NCBI GenBank assembly: GCA_014871385.1
Contig: CM026423.1
Coordinates: 7,602,967-7,666,966, forward strand
Reading direction: 5' to 3'
Origin: Ceratodon purpureus
Taxonomy: Eukaryota > Streptophyta > Bryopsida > Pseudoditrichales > Ditrichaceae
DNA length: 64,000 bases
Of this stretch, positions 1-11,787 are shown one piece after another. Within the stretch, counting starts at the first letter, position 1; every line of letters starts with the position of its first letter. Under the pieces are notes generated by a model, which saw only the letters and a program-made list of their open reading frames with translations, was not told the DNA's origin and ran no database searches. Made by a program: the position numbers and the translations under genes.

Positions 1-1503
1 TGAAACCCCACCTACTTGTACCGAAGTCTTGAGTCTTCCCAGCGCTTTCTCAATAGCTCCTGACGCCGTTCGATACAATTCGGTTCCGGTCACTTCTTTC
101 ATCATTCCCAGTTCTCGGACCGTGTCCGCAGCTAGGACTGATGTGGTTGCTCCACTGTCAACCTGGCCGCTTACCTCCTGACCAGCAATTTCTACTGTGA
201 GGTGCACAGCTTTGCCATTGCTTATGCTTAACACTAGCTTGGCGCTTCCTTCGCCAGGCTGCATTGCATTAATAGGTGATGCGTCTGGTAAAACAACGGG
301 CTGATTCTTGGTTGCATTACGATTTTTCTTCACCGCTTTGAGCAGGTCTTCTAGATATTCCATCTCCCCGGGTAACTTCATGATGCATTCCAGTGGGCTC
401 AGCGTCACCCGGCCCTTCATAAAATGTGATAAAATCTTGGATTTCTCGGACAGATCGCCCTGCGCCTTCAGCCCAGTAGTCTCCATTGGCTCTGCTCGTA
501 CACGCGGGACTTGTTCACCTGTACCAAAAGCTGTTCTTCGCTTCGGTAATCTCTGCGTAGTTAGAGTGTCAGCGAGATTTAACTCTTGAGCGAGCTCATC
601 AAGATAATCAGCTCCATCATCAACAGTAATGCGCTCAGTAAGGTGTGTTGCGTGAGGTTCATGAGCTGGTCTATTTTGACATTCATGGTCAAAATAGCCC
701 ATTCCTTTGCAGCTTCCACATCGAACCCCGCATGCAATAGTCCGATGCCCAGGTGCCTTGCATTTGTCACAGACTAGATCTTTATCTGGGCATTCTAAAG
801 CTCGATGACCGGCCTTGTAGCAACGCCGGCACAGATAAGGACTTCGCACATGTATGCGCTTCTCACTGCTCTCTGCTACAGTGGTACCCAACGTCTTTTG
901 CACTATAGCAGTCATGGCACTACTAAGCGTCGCAAGGTGACGTTCAGTATCCACTGCCCTCTGTGACGTCACGACATTCTCTTCTTCATCAGGTAGTGCT
1001 TCGTATGGTGTGTCACCAATCTTGCTTAAACCTTTTTCTATAACCAGCACGTTGCTCAAAGCGGCGTCTATGCTGTCATAGTCTCTACCAATGCACGCTC
1101 TCTGCAACTCTACCCGTAAGCCGCTGATAAAGCGTTCGATCTGCTCCGGTGCAGGGATTCTACCTTTGTCAAACCATCTTTCCAGACGATCGTAGTAGGC
1201 TTGAACCCTCTGACGGGGTTCTTGCCTGATGGCATCAAGTTTTCCTTTGACCTCTACCGCATCATATTGTCCAAATTTTTCGATCAAAGCCGCAGCAAGG
1301 TCCTCCCATGTGGAGAGTGGTGGTGAGTGTCTCTTCACCCAGTCCTTTGCCTTGCCACGAAGGTTTAGACGTGCTACCTTAAACAATTTATCTTCTGTGT
1401 AATCTCTTACTTCAGCTGCCATTTGCAGCCGCTCTGCCCAGTCAAAGACATCCTCATACTCTCTCCCCGAAAACGTCTCATCAACTCCTTTGGGACTTGT
1501 CAT
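1..1503 (-). CDS. Ty3/gypsy Gag-Pol, N-terminal 501 codons, cut by the window edge
   Basis: An open frame runs on the minus strand from the ATG at 1503-1501 to position 1 with no stop, 501 codons. It encodes a retrotransposon Gag domain in the first ~170 residues, rich in W, E and R (DWAERLQ, LRGKAKDWVKR). Zinc knuckles follow: CRRCYKAGHRALEC and CDKCKAPGHRTIAC fit C-x2-C-x4-H-x4-C, and a third (CGSC...HEC) is degenerate. Near the left edge is an aspartic protease motif, VDSGATTSVLA, around residue 447. The order Gag, knuckles, protease in one frame, with a tRNA-Met primer site upstream, fits a Ty3/gypsy element. Reverse transcriptase, RNase H and integrase should lie beyond position 1. No frameshift is seen, so the element may be intact. 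The ATG is chosen because it is the first in frame ahead of the Gag domain. Confidence 0.87.
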   Translation of the reverse strand, partial: MTSPKGVDETFSGREYEDVFDWAERLQMAAEVRDYTEDKLFKVARLNLRGKAKDWVKRHSPPLSTWEDLAAALIEKFGQYDAVEVKGKLDAIRQEPRQRVQAYYDRLERWFDKGRIPAPEQIERFISGLRVELQRACIGRDYDSIDAALSNVLVIEKGLSKIGDTPYEALPDEEENVVTSQRAVDTERHLATLSSAMTAIVQKTLGTTVAESSEKRIHVRSPYLCRRCYKAGHRALECPDKDLVCDKCKAPGHRTIACGVRCGSCKGMGYFDHECQNRPAHEPHATHLTERITVDDGADYLDELAQELNLADTLTTQRLPKRRTAFGTGEQVPRVRAEPMETTGLKAQGDLSEKSKILSHFMKGRVTLSPLECIMKLPGEMEYLEDLLKAVKKNRNATKNQPVVLPDASPINAMQPGEGSAKLVLSISNGKAVHLTVEIAGQEVSGQVDSGATTSVLAADTVRELGMMKEVTGTELYRTASGAIEKALGRLKTSVQVGGVS

Positions 1504-2111
1504 GGTTACGTTCTCTTGTTACTATTCCGATGTATCTAATGCGTAATCAATTCTATGGATACACCTGCACAGTGCGTCTGCTTCCTGATAGCGCCCTAAT
1601 TTCTGCGATGATGTTTTCAAAACATGTTTGACATTCCTCTGTCCACACATACGATTCTTGCATCGACTCTGCCAATGCGAGCAGTGGTGTTACGTTTAAT
1701 TCTATACGTAGGAGTGGTTGGACTATGCTAATCGTGTTCAAAAGATAAAATAAAGCTATTCTATTTGGAGGTGGGCTACAGTCAATGCTGACACGCAAGT
1801 GTAAAGAAAGTATCTGGGAAAAGCCAAAGTTAATTGATGCCATGCCACTGCATGTTTCAATTGAGTGCCTTCAGTTCCGATACCCTCCTCTGTAGGTATA
1901 TGACCACAATGAGCAGCAGTATCAACAATACGACTACCAAACGACCTTTCCAGCCATCTAGGCACCCACCCTTATTAGCAGTGCATGGTTCCACGTAATG
2001 TTGACGCCTAGCACAGTGTTTACAACGCTCCTTATACTCAAACTCTCTTGTTCTATGCATGATTCTACTGGCTCGATGACTTTCTCACAAATTATCTGGA
2101 TTCGCAAACCA

Positions 2112-2123
2112 GCTCTGATACCA
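2112..2123 (-). other. Primer binding site for initiator tRNA-Met (gypsy element)
   Basis: On the minus strand these 12 bases read TGGTATCAGAGC, the standard complement of the 3' end of plant initiator tRNA-Met. It lies 608 bp upstream of the gag ATG in the same orientation, as expected for a retrotransposon leader. Confidence 0.8.
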
Positions 2124-2810
2124 AAAAGAAAGTCACCTAATTCTCTTATTCCTAGGACCTTCCTCGACCATTTCACACTTCGACTCTGGCGCAGCGGAAA
2201 CACAGAGAGTACCAACGGAGAAACAGGAGCAGTTTAAATTGTAAATCGGATTCACACCATGTACTTGCCAAAATTCGTCACTCTTTACTCATTGATGAAC
2301 CGGCACTTATAAGGCCACTGCCTGTACAAGGTCTGTAACTCAAACTCTCTCGGAGCTGTCCTATACTGTGACTGACCCCCATCACCTTGCAGAAAATGCA
2401 CCTTAAGTATTTTCCAAACTGATCCTACCACTACCCAACACTCGAGAACCAGCCGCCAAGCACATATTGTTGCTAACCACCCACTCCTCAGTTCTAACTA
2501 ATTACTGGTGCTAATGTAACCACCGTAACCAGCCCAAGTACTTGGTCTGCAGTTGTGTCTCGCCACCGCACCTGTCCAGATCAGCCTCCCCTATTTCTTA
2601 CGTGGACATACTTGACCAGCAAAATCCACGTCACAGACACTCATCCACAACAGCGAAGAGAGCGAGCCTCGCGAGATACCATCACTGTAGCACTCAAACC
2701 CCACTCACTAGTAAGTTGCAACAAACACCAACACACACAAACGTACACTAGTAAGTTAGCAGAAACGTACGTAAGTTGTTAGTAGCAGAACGAGACGCAA
2801 ACCCAAGCAC
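2124..2810 (-). repeat. Probable 5' LTR of the gypsy element; boundaries unresolved
   Basis: By position, the sequence at higher coordinates than the primer site should be the 5' LTR. I could not find clean TG...CA ends or a target duplication, and the partner LTR lies outside the window, so the limits are approximate. The outer part (2700-2780) holds short repeats of ACTAGTAAGTT. The LTR abuts the SNF4 5' region head to head. The stretch 1504-2111 is the untranslated gag leader and shows no other feature. Confidence 0.4.
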
Positions 2811-2983
2811 TTCACCTGCGAGACAGAGTTGAGTTTGGGGGCCTTTCTCCACTAGTCACGGACTTGGCTTCTTCGTCTCGGCTTCGCCCAACGTTGCTGC
2901 CTGCGAGCGGACTCCACCCGCCCATCGCCATCGCCATCGCCCGTCTAACCCTCGCGCCGAACCCCCTGTTCCGCCCTCTCCCT

Positions 2984-5900
2984 ATGTTCGGCGAAGAAGG
3001 CACGGCCGCCGTGCCCGGCACGGGCCTCGTCCCCACTCGCTTCGTCTGGCCGCACGGCGGTCGCCGCGTCTACCTCTGCGGCGATTTCACCAGGTACGCT
3101 ACTATTCCTCCCCTCACTCTACCTCTTCTTGTTTTAGATCGGGCGCATTTGGAGCTGCTAGTGAATCGCTCGGCAGGAGGTACGAGGCAGAGGACAGTAG
3201 ATAGAAGACGGACGACGGGAGACGGAAGACGGGAGTTCATTTTTATTAAGGTTTCGTTGTGGTAGGGAATGGTAGGGATTGGTAGGTTGAGTTGTTAGTT
3301 TAGGGCGGGAATTCGGTGACGAGAGGGTTAGATCGGTTGCGTTGATGCGGCTTGGAATGGCGGAGCTGAGGTTGATCGTGCGGGGAGAGGAGGTGGCGGT
3401 GTTTTTCTTTCGAGATTTTTCGATGGGAGGGTTTTGGCGTTGCGTTGTTAGTTTAGGGCGGGGGATTTTGGTTTGAGGAATGTAGGGAGGTGAGAGGAGG
3501 GGAGATCGTTGTGAGGAGGGAGGAGTTTTTGCGTAGGTGTAGGTTACTGTTGACAGGAGGTGTTTGTTTCGTTGAATTTCGTTTGTGGTAGGGATGTTCT
3601 GGTTAGGTTTTTGGTTTAGGGCGGGGAATCTTGGCTTAGGGAATGCAGGGAGGGAGGTGTGAGGAGAGCGATCGTTGTGTTGTGGACAGAGTTTTTGGTT
3701 AGTGGAGAGAGTTTGAGGAATCTTAGAGCGATCCTGTTGTTAGTTGAGTGTTGATTTATTAATTAAGGTTACAGGAAAGTGATAGTGATAGAGATAGTGA
3801 TGGTGATAGTACCGTGCATTTGTTGATGGCAGCTTTGTTACCTAGTGGCTTATGGTAGAATATTCTGTTTATTCCTGTTGAGTGGCATCGAGTGTAGATG
3901 CTGATAAGGTAGTGAACAGAGGCTGTCTATCCTGCCATGGTCTGACGTAGGTTGGCGCTGCGGATCTTCATTCTGAATATGGTATTGTTCCTGTATGGTG
4001 ATCGAGTTTTCTCGAGAAATGGCTTGAGAGTTACTAGTTCCTCTTTACCAAGCGCTTACATGATCTCGGCTACTTGATGCGAATTAAGATAGGCGGAGGA
4101 GTTCTCGGAATTGTGCGTATTCTAAGTTTTTATGATTAATAGGGTTTAGTTGAGTTTTACAATGATGTTCGCCATTGCGCAATCGCCGCCTGGTGCTGCT
4201 TTACTATTTCACATTAATACAAGTCACGTGGTCATTACTGTTCTGTTTATGTGGACATTACCCCTCTGCCTTATTGTGTATTGAAGTTTGTCCTTAGTAC
4301 CAAATTAATGGTGAATATCTGCTGAAATGGATTGTAACTTCATTTGTAGCCTTCGGTCATGTGTGTGGAAAGAAGTTGCACGTTACTGAGTTCCACATGG
4401 CTGCAGATGGCAGGACACATTGCCTTTATCTCCAGTTGAAGGGTCGTCCTTGGTTTTCCAAGTGATATGCAGCCTGTCACCAGGTTACCACCAGGTATGC
4501 AGTTGTTTGGGCACCGTGTGTTACAACTTGTTCCAATTGGACGTTTCAACTTGCCTAGAAACTTGTGGAAGGTTATCCGTTTTGGAGGTTTTAGTGTGTT
4601 AGAGTCTTACAGATGTATTGTGTTAAATCCTTATGCGTTTGGAGTTGGTTGCAGTATAAGTTCATCGTGGATGGGGAATGGAGACATGATGAGCAGCAGG
4701 CACACATGGCGGATTCTCATGGCCACGTCAACAACTGGCTCTTGATCACAAGGCAGCACCACCATATCCCCCCTCCCACTACTGATATGGCTAGTTCTGG
4801 TGTCACTATGGATGTTGACCATGAAATGGTTCATCAAGTTGTGAGCACCCCGCCCCGGGACCATATTGAGAACGTTTTGAACTTCGCTGTTTTCGTTGAT
4901 GGATGTTTTTTTGTAGTGGGTGGTCTTTCATTGATTGATAGTTGCAGTCAACGAGACGATGCTGGCAGCATGTGCGTGCCTTCTCTCTTCCGTTTGCGAA
5001 CTCAGTTATTATTCGCTTTCCTTACTAAATTCCTTTCACCTATCCTAGGTGTTTTGCATTAGTAACTTCGCTGATGACGAGCTGTTTGACATTGAACAGG
5101 GTTCAGGAGTTGATGATCTCTTACAGCTGCATGAAGGTGCGCAGCAGGATCAACAGCAATTAGATAGGGCTCTAATGGCAGAATCTGGAGCTACGGTAGT
5201 GTCCTCTGCTGAAGCAGAAGCCTCTAGAAAAAATATTCAGGAATTTTTGAAGCATCATTGTGCTTATGAATTACTGCCCGAATCTGGCAAGGTGTGCCCT
5301 TTTCTCTCTTTTATACTCATCGCCTATGCGTATATATCCCGTTGTGCACAAATAGGCGAAGTTATTAAGACCAGTTTTGCGATAATTGGACTGCGAGCGA
5401 ATGATCTCGATCGAATTTGGTTATTTAAAGCGAAAGGAGATTATGCTTGTTTGTGCTGAAACGTCATTTAGTGCGTCATATTTTTCCTTAGCAACCTGTT
5501 TCTCTAGAAGGCCTGTTTAGAAAGAATCAAGTAGCATGCAAATACAATACACTCCAGAGTACACGGGATTGTCGTATCTTCACATTCTGCGAAGGTCTTT
5601 TAATATATGTGATCGCTCTGTGCCATCATGTTTTGATTTGGTGGTTTTCAAATTAAAAATAAATTATAACTATACTTTGTTCTGCTAACTGCCATTAAGC
5701 TAACCTTTTTTCCAACTGAAGATATTATCTACTTATCAAGAGGGAACTCTCCATACTACAAGAGGGAATTATCAATTTGGTCTTGACGATGGCATCTCTA
5801 TAACAGTACTTTAATTAGATTTTGTTAATGAGAATGGTGTAAGGTTATTTAGACTTGCTGAATATCAAGATTGAAATGATTGGTCTGTTGTCTGAACAGA

Positions 5901-8656
5901 TGCGTGGCGTGTACAGGTTGTGGCTCTGGATGTGGCGTTGCCTGTGAAACAAGCTTTTCATGCCCTTTATGAACAGGTTGATGATATACTCTTTCATGTT
6001 AACAGCTCAACGTCCTTGATAGCTGTCTGTGTGTATATTGTGATAATTATTTCAGGAACATGTGTTCATCAATTTAATTCTAGATATTGAATGAGATGTT
6101 AATCCTAGTAAGATTTCGTACGTGCAGGGTATTCCTGGAGCTCCATTATGGGATTCTTCATCACAACAGTTTGTTGGCATGCTTACAGCAGCAGACTTCA
6201 TCTCTATATTACAGCGCGTACGTTTCTACTCTCATGGTTGTTTTTATTTAATGATTCGATCAGATTTTGTTACAATTTTCAATAAGGATATAGTTTTGTT
6301 GATGGGCTTCTACTTAATGTTGAACTTTACCTTCCTGATAGACTTAGTTTTTCAATTAGTTGCATCTTGGTTGATTGTGAATGTCACAAATGACACTTAT
6401 CATGTTTGTTGTTCCAACATGTGAGTCACCTGGTCAGTTTTGTAGTCACGCGCGTTGTGTTCATAGTGAAACATTGACGTTGCAAGAGATTAGCTTTGCC
6501 TCTGATTTTAGGAGAAACTCATTATATTTGCTTGATATATGCGTAGCTTGGAAGCAACGGTGCTTCTGTATTTTCTGAGGAAGAGTTGGAAATGCATACT
6601 ATTGAAGAATGGAAAAAGGAAAAGCAGACACTTTTTCCCTCTGCCATCCATGCGCTTGCATATGTGAGTGCTTTTTTACATGTTTACATGTTTGTGGCTT
6701 CAATCATGAGCATAAAGTGTGAACTCTATATTTTGGATTGAGAATAAGATTATGCACTCAAATTTGCACATTTTTCTGGTATCTCTGTTGCTATTACAGT
6801 ACATCTTTTCCTCTTATGTTTTGCAAAAATATGCATGAATATTGTAAAATAAATAGAAGATTTGCATTAGAGGTGAGCGAGGCTAGATTTTGGCACATTA
6901 CATGGTCTGTCTACTATATATTTATTGGTTGAAGTGGTGAATATGCAGGTAGGACCAGATGATACGCTCGCGCATGTGGCCAGTGAACTTATGAGACTGG
7001 ATGTCGCGCAGCTCCCTGTCTTGCACTATCCAGCCCATGCTCTGGTTCCAGAGCTGTTGCATCTAGCTTGTCTCTCTGGCATTTTAAGATGTAAGTTCCT
7101 TGCTGCTGGCAAAGTTGATCTTAGAAAGTTGAATGAATGCACATATCAATATTTGTTTTAAAGTGCTGCTTAAATGTTTGTCGAAAAAGTGTTGAGGGGT
7201 TCTGCAAGTCCTATTCTACCATTGCAAAGTTAAAAGGAGCATGCCAGACTTAATTTGCTAATTTCATTAACTCTAGTACAGTGTGACTTAGAGAGTATCC
7301 TCATGTTGAAGAGAATTTAGCCCTAACGTTGAATTTTGCTTATTTGTGGCTGTGCAGGCATCTGCAGACATTTCCGACATGTTCCCTCATCCGTCCCCCT
7401 TTTCTCACAACCAATTGGAACATTGCCCATTGGAAATTGGGTTTCTGGTATTGCCGAACCTGGAAGCCGACCACTGCAAGTATTACGACGAGACGAACCT
7501 CTCAGTCGTGCACTTGCGTTGCTTCTCGAAGGTTCTGTCTCAGCCTGTTTGTGTATTCTATGTATTCAAGCATGTCTGAGTGTGTTAATTATTTGTAAAG
7601 TTCAAGACACTTTTTATCATGAAATTAAAAATTTCCAATGTTTGCTTTTGTAGCTCGGGTTAGTGCGCTTCCTGTCGTGGATGAGAATGGTGTCTTTCAA
7701 GACGTTTATGCTCGGGGGTATGCTTCGATCTCTCATGTTGTTGATTTAGACTTTCCATCTGACACTCCGATACAGGACCTTTGTGTTTTGTCTGTATTAA
7801 GCAGTGGTTGATGACACTAGTATCTAATATATGTAAAGAATCGTTTTTTGGTATTGAAATTTACATTATTTGTAGCATGTTCCGTCGTTCTACTTTAATC
7901 CTCACAGTTATTTGTAGATAGTCTTTCATACTGAATCCATGCATCTGATTAGCATTGGGTTGATGAAAAAAATCTTTCAGGGACATTACAGCTCTAGCAA
8001 GGGATAGCACTTATACCCGACCCCAGCTAAATGACATGACAGTCAGCCAGGTCTTGACCGCTTGCAGCTCTTATGTTTGTTTTTAATATGATCAATCAAT
8101 TGAGTTATTCTGGACTGAAATGTGCAATTGGCTCCTCGTTTTTGACTTGGAATCGCGTCTCAGTTCATCGTGCCTCACCTATTTAATCCCTCTTATTTGG
8201 CCACATGACAGCTCAATACCTGGTAGATATGCCGCTTCCTGCATTTTCATCTTGGCCTAACAGGTTATTTTTTGCTGCAACAGGCATTGCAGATGGGCAC
8301 TGCACAGGATTGGCAAGGGCCTGGGCCAATCAATGGCAGTCGTTACCTCATGTGCCTTCGATCGGACTCTTTACGCTATGTAATTGAGCGTCTAGCTCTT
8401 CCAGGTATGCCTTTAGAGGAGACGAGTTTTAAATGCAAGGATTCTAGAGTGTTACTCTTTTAATTGATTTGTTACTTTTCATAGTTTGCAAATGGTTAAA
8501 TTTTTACAGTGGCAATCAGTTTTACACTATTCATGAAGTCTCGAACTTACGCTACTAACATGTGCAGGGGTTCGAAGATTAATATGCATTGAAGCGGGGA
8601 GCAGGCAAGTGGAGGGAATCATCACGCTGCGAGATGTTTTCCAGTTCTTGCTGTAA
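2984..8656 (+). CDS. SNF4: KINbetagamma / SNF4, regulatory subunit of the SnRK1 kinase (13 exons)
   Basis: Hybrid beta-gamma subunit of plant SnRK1, the energy-sensing kinase. Coding exons read from splice sites and frame: 2984-3093, 4407-4494, 4655-4840, 5100-5291, 5917-5976, 6128-6217, 6547-6663, 6949-7090, 7358-7531, 7654-7717, 7981-8050, 8284-8404, 8568-8656. They sum to 1503 nt, 500 aa, with all phases consistent; Arabidopsis SNF4 is of similar length. Residues ~20-97 are the CBM48 glycogen-binding domain, including [15 protein letters not shown] and NNW. From ~155 onward four CBS repeats follow: [19 protein letters not shown], a long CBS2-CBS3 linker, [18 protein letters not shown] and a C-terminal [15 protein letters not shown]. 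Exon 4 could also start at 5049, which adds 17 residues in frame. Intron 1 is long (1.3 kb) and G-rich. The gene looks intact. Confidence 0.95.
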
Positions 8657-9449
8657 ATGTAACTCGTTCGATAAAGAAATGCTATTATGTTTCTGGCACA
8701 TTCTGGGCAGGGGGTTTGAACTTGAGCTTCTGGTTGTTCCAGTTCCCATTGTTTTATGAAGTTCGATGCAAAGTAGGTGGAACTCGCTACAGAGTTCCAA
8801 TTTTTTGCACGACTTAAATTCAACCAAACACTGTTAATATCCCACTTCTGTACTTCATTGCTTTATTTCCTCTGATTCTTCGAACCTCTGATTCTGGCAA
8901 CTCAGCTTCTGTTGTACCGGCTACTGTTCGAATCATTGAATAATTAAAAGAGTCTTTGATGAACTATTCTGTAACAAGCAGTTTCAATTTTGATTTCGAG
9001 ACAGCTTACCCATTTCAGATAACACTGCTTTGTTGTAATTTGTTGCATTGAATCCCCAGAACACAGGCTGGGAGATACTTCGTGTAAATCAATATTTTGC
9101 TTTCGGATTAACAATAATCAAAGTTTCCAAAAAACAGGAAATACAAATCAATGTTACCAGATTTATCTAAATACTGCATTATTACTATGAACAAAAACAA
9201 GCTGCTTTGCAGCAAGAGCGTTCATAAAAACAAAACAGAACTTGGGCCTGGTCCAAAATATTGAGAATCAAAATACTACCTTCAACTTGGTTGAAAATCC
9301 AATGTATTTTTGTACAATTCACATTAACCTACCTCTCAAGAAATGATAAATGCATCTGAACTGCAAAATTTCATAAGAACTAAAGTACTTATATGGTTCT
9401 TCAAATTTTAAAAGACCTTGAATTTTTGGTTCAAATCTCAATGAAGCAT
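8657..9449. other. Convergent 3' flank between SNF4 and enkurin
   Basis: These 790 bp separate the SNF4 stop from the enkurin stop. They become AT-rich towards enkurin and contain AATAAT/ATAAAG-like poly(A) signals. No additional coding exon was recognised. Confidence 0.6.
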
Positions 9450-11787
9450 TTAATCCTTAAGTCGAATATACACTTTTGGTCTTGAAAAGCGAGCTATTGA
9501 TTTCTCAAGGTCTTGTAATTGAAGTTCCAATTCAAGTTTATTTCTCTTTTGACTTGATGTTTGTATTACCAATGGCATATTCATCAATTCCGTCTCCAAT
9601 TTTTCTTTGCCTAAATGTTAGTCATTGTTTTCTTGGTTAAGGCTCAACTATTATAATGATCATTTCTCTTGTAACAATAATATAATTCTTACATTCCTTA
9701 TAGTATCTTGTGTTATCCATTAACATATATCACTTACGTAAAAACTATAACGCATTTAAGTTTCTTATCATATATCACAGAATAGTAATATATATTGTAT
9801 TAAAAAAAATATCTTTATTTGAAGGATACTGCCTTTGAGGGTTGTTAAAACATCCACTCGATCATTATCTTCCATAAGAACCAATCCAGGTGGCAAGTTC
9901 TTATTTTTATTTTCAAGCAACCTAATAGGAGCAACCCAGAATAAACCATGGATGCAAATAAATTAGTTGATTATCTTCTGATGATTACTTGCTCCATGGA
10001 GCAATCCAGACAAAAAATTCACCAAAATAAATTCGAAACATAATTTCAACAAAGAATAAACACAAATTAGAGTGATGTTCAATTACATTGAAGGAGTATC
10101 ATTTTGGTAAATTATTTATTCTTATATTTATTAATCCATCAATTTATTTTGATTTCAATGGTATGAATTGTAGAGAGGTTTTTTAAAACCCAATCATGAG
10201 ACAACATGAATTAAGTGTTAAAAAAAAAAACTCAACATATTATTCCAACCATATATAATAGATTGTTATAAAACCCTAAATACATCAAATCAAAGTCATC
10301 ATTTAAATACAAAACAAACCTTTTTTCAATGTTTTGTGCAAGTTCCTCCTTTCTTTTCACCAAACTGAAATAACAATAATCAATCAAAACGTCAAATAAC
10401 TATTTTTGAATCACGAAACAATACTAAGATAAAAATTTAGTTTCAAGTGATTATCTTTTGAGTTACAATATATTTATTCTTTTATCCTTTTGGAATTCTA
10501 AAAGATGAGATTGAAATAAAATGATTGGCACCTACTAAGCTGGAACTTTGCCAAAGTTTTCCTTCTTCAAATAATCCAAACGCTCGACCTTCGGATTAGA
10601 CTTTGGAGCATTGCTTGCAGCAGTTTGAACATTCCTTGTAATGTAGTCAATGCCATTCCTGTTTTTTACCCGCGGTTGTCGTTGTATATTACACTGACCA
10701 TCTTGTTCTTGTGATGTTATTTTACATTCAGTATTACCTTCTGGATTCTGTTCAGTAATTATTAAAGTATTCAAATTTATATCACGTTTAAATAATGTCT
10801 CTACTACAATATACTTCCAAAAATATCGAGTTTCTTATTTTTATTTTCTTTTGTGAACTAACTTTGATATCTTGCAGCTACAAATTTATTAAGTATTCAC
10901 TAACATGGTTGCGTTAAATTCAATTGATGCTTATAGAAATTAGAAATATATAATTATAATACTTGAGTTTTGATGTCCACACTTGCTTTAAAGCGTGATT
11001 CTTTGCACTTGTTTTGGCGATAAGAGCTCGATTCTCACGATGATGATCACGAGGTGTTATTCCTCTTCTTAGCATTTCATCTCTTCAAATTTAAATAACA
11101 AAAACAATTATTATTGATCATTGTTGTATAATTTATCTAATTAATTATATATTTAATATGATGTACGTGCATTGAAACTTTTATTCACATTCGTGTGCTA
11201 AGTTCATCAAAGTATTATAAAATTCAATTCTATAAGATTTTATTTAGTTGCCAATGTAAGAGTTAAACCTAATTCCGCGTGGAGGATTTAGAAGGTCAGA
11301 TATTTGATAACTATCCAAGTGACTAGGAAGTGACATCCTTCTTGTGTTGCATTTTGCATGAACTTTAGTGTAATTGCCTGCTGCCACATCATTTGTATGA
11401 TCTGTAGCCTGCCAAGAATTGACATCAATGGCCATCAAAAATTTAATTATTTACACAATATTTACATAATCATTACTAGTTCTCAATCTTATATACACGT
11501 ATTTGCATAAATATCATATAGTCAATAGTAATCTTCCTTTAACTACAAGTATTTTAATATTTTATTTTTTAATAAATTTTCATATCATATTATAAATTTG
11601 AAATACTTAAGTAAATAAAATTCATAGGTATAAGTTCTCATGCCTGATTATCAAAAGAACTCAATGGTGAACGACTATCACATGTTGAGCTCCGAGTTGA
11701 TATACTTTTGGGAGACATTGCATTCATGGTAGTTGAATTTTGTGGGCTTCCTATATGTTTATTACTACGACTTCTACTTCGTATCAT
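9450..11787 (-). CDS. ENKUR: Enkurin-like flagellar/ciliary protein (7 exons)
   Basis: Exons on the minus strand: 11787-11644, 11408-11269, 11082-10983, 10747-10536, 10364-10320, 9921-9830, 9610-9450. They sum to 894 nt, 297 aa, with consistent phases throughout. The C-terminal half matches the enkurin domain: YLKKENFGKVPAYLVKRKEE, then NLPPGLVLMEDNDR, then a basic helix and the ending FSRPKVYIRLKD. The N-terminal half contains SDLLNPPRGIRDEMLRRG and ITPRDHHRENRALIAKT. Enkurin is a microtubule-associated protein of motile axonemes and is missing from plants without swimming sperm. Each exon is short and less AT-rich than its introns. Intron 1 would need a GC-AG splice (CAG|GCATGA). If it is not real, translation could start at the ATG at 11435, giving 258 aa, close to animal enkurin. 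The intron 3 donor (CAA|GTGTGG) is weak. Identity rests on motif reading, not a search. Confidence 0.88.
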
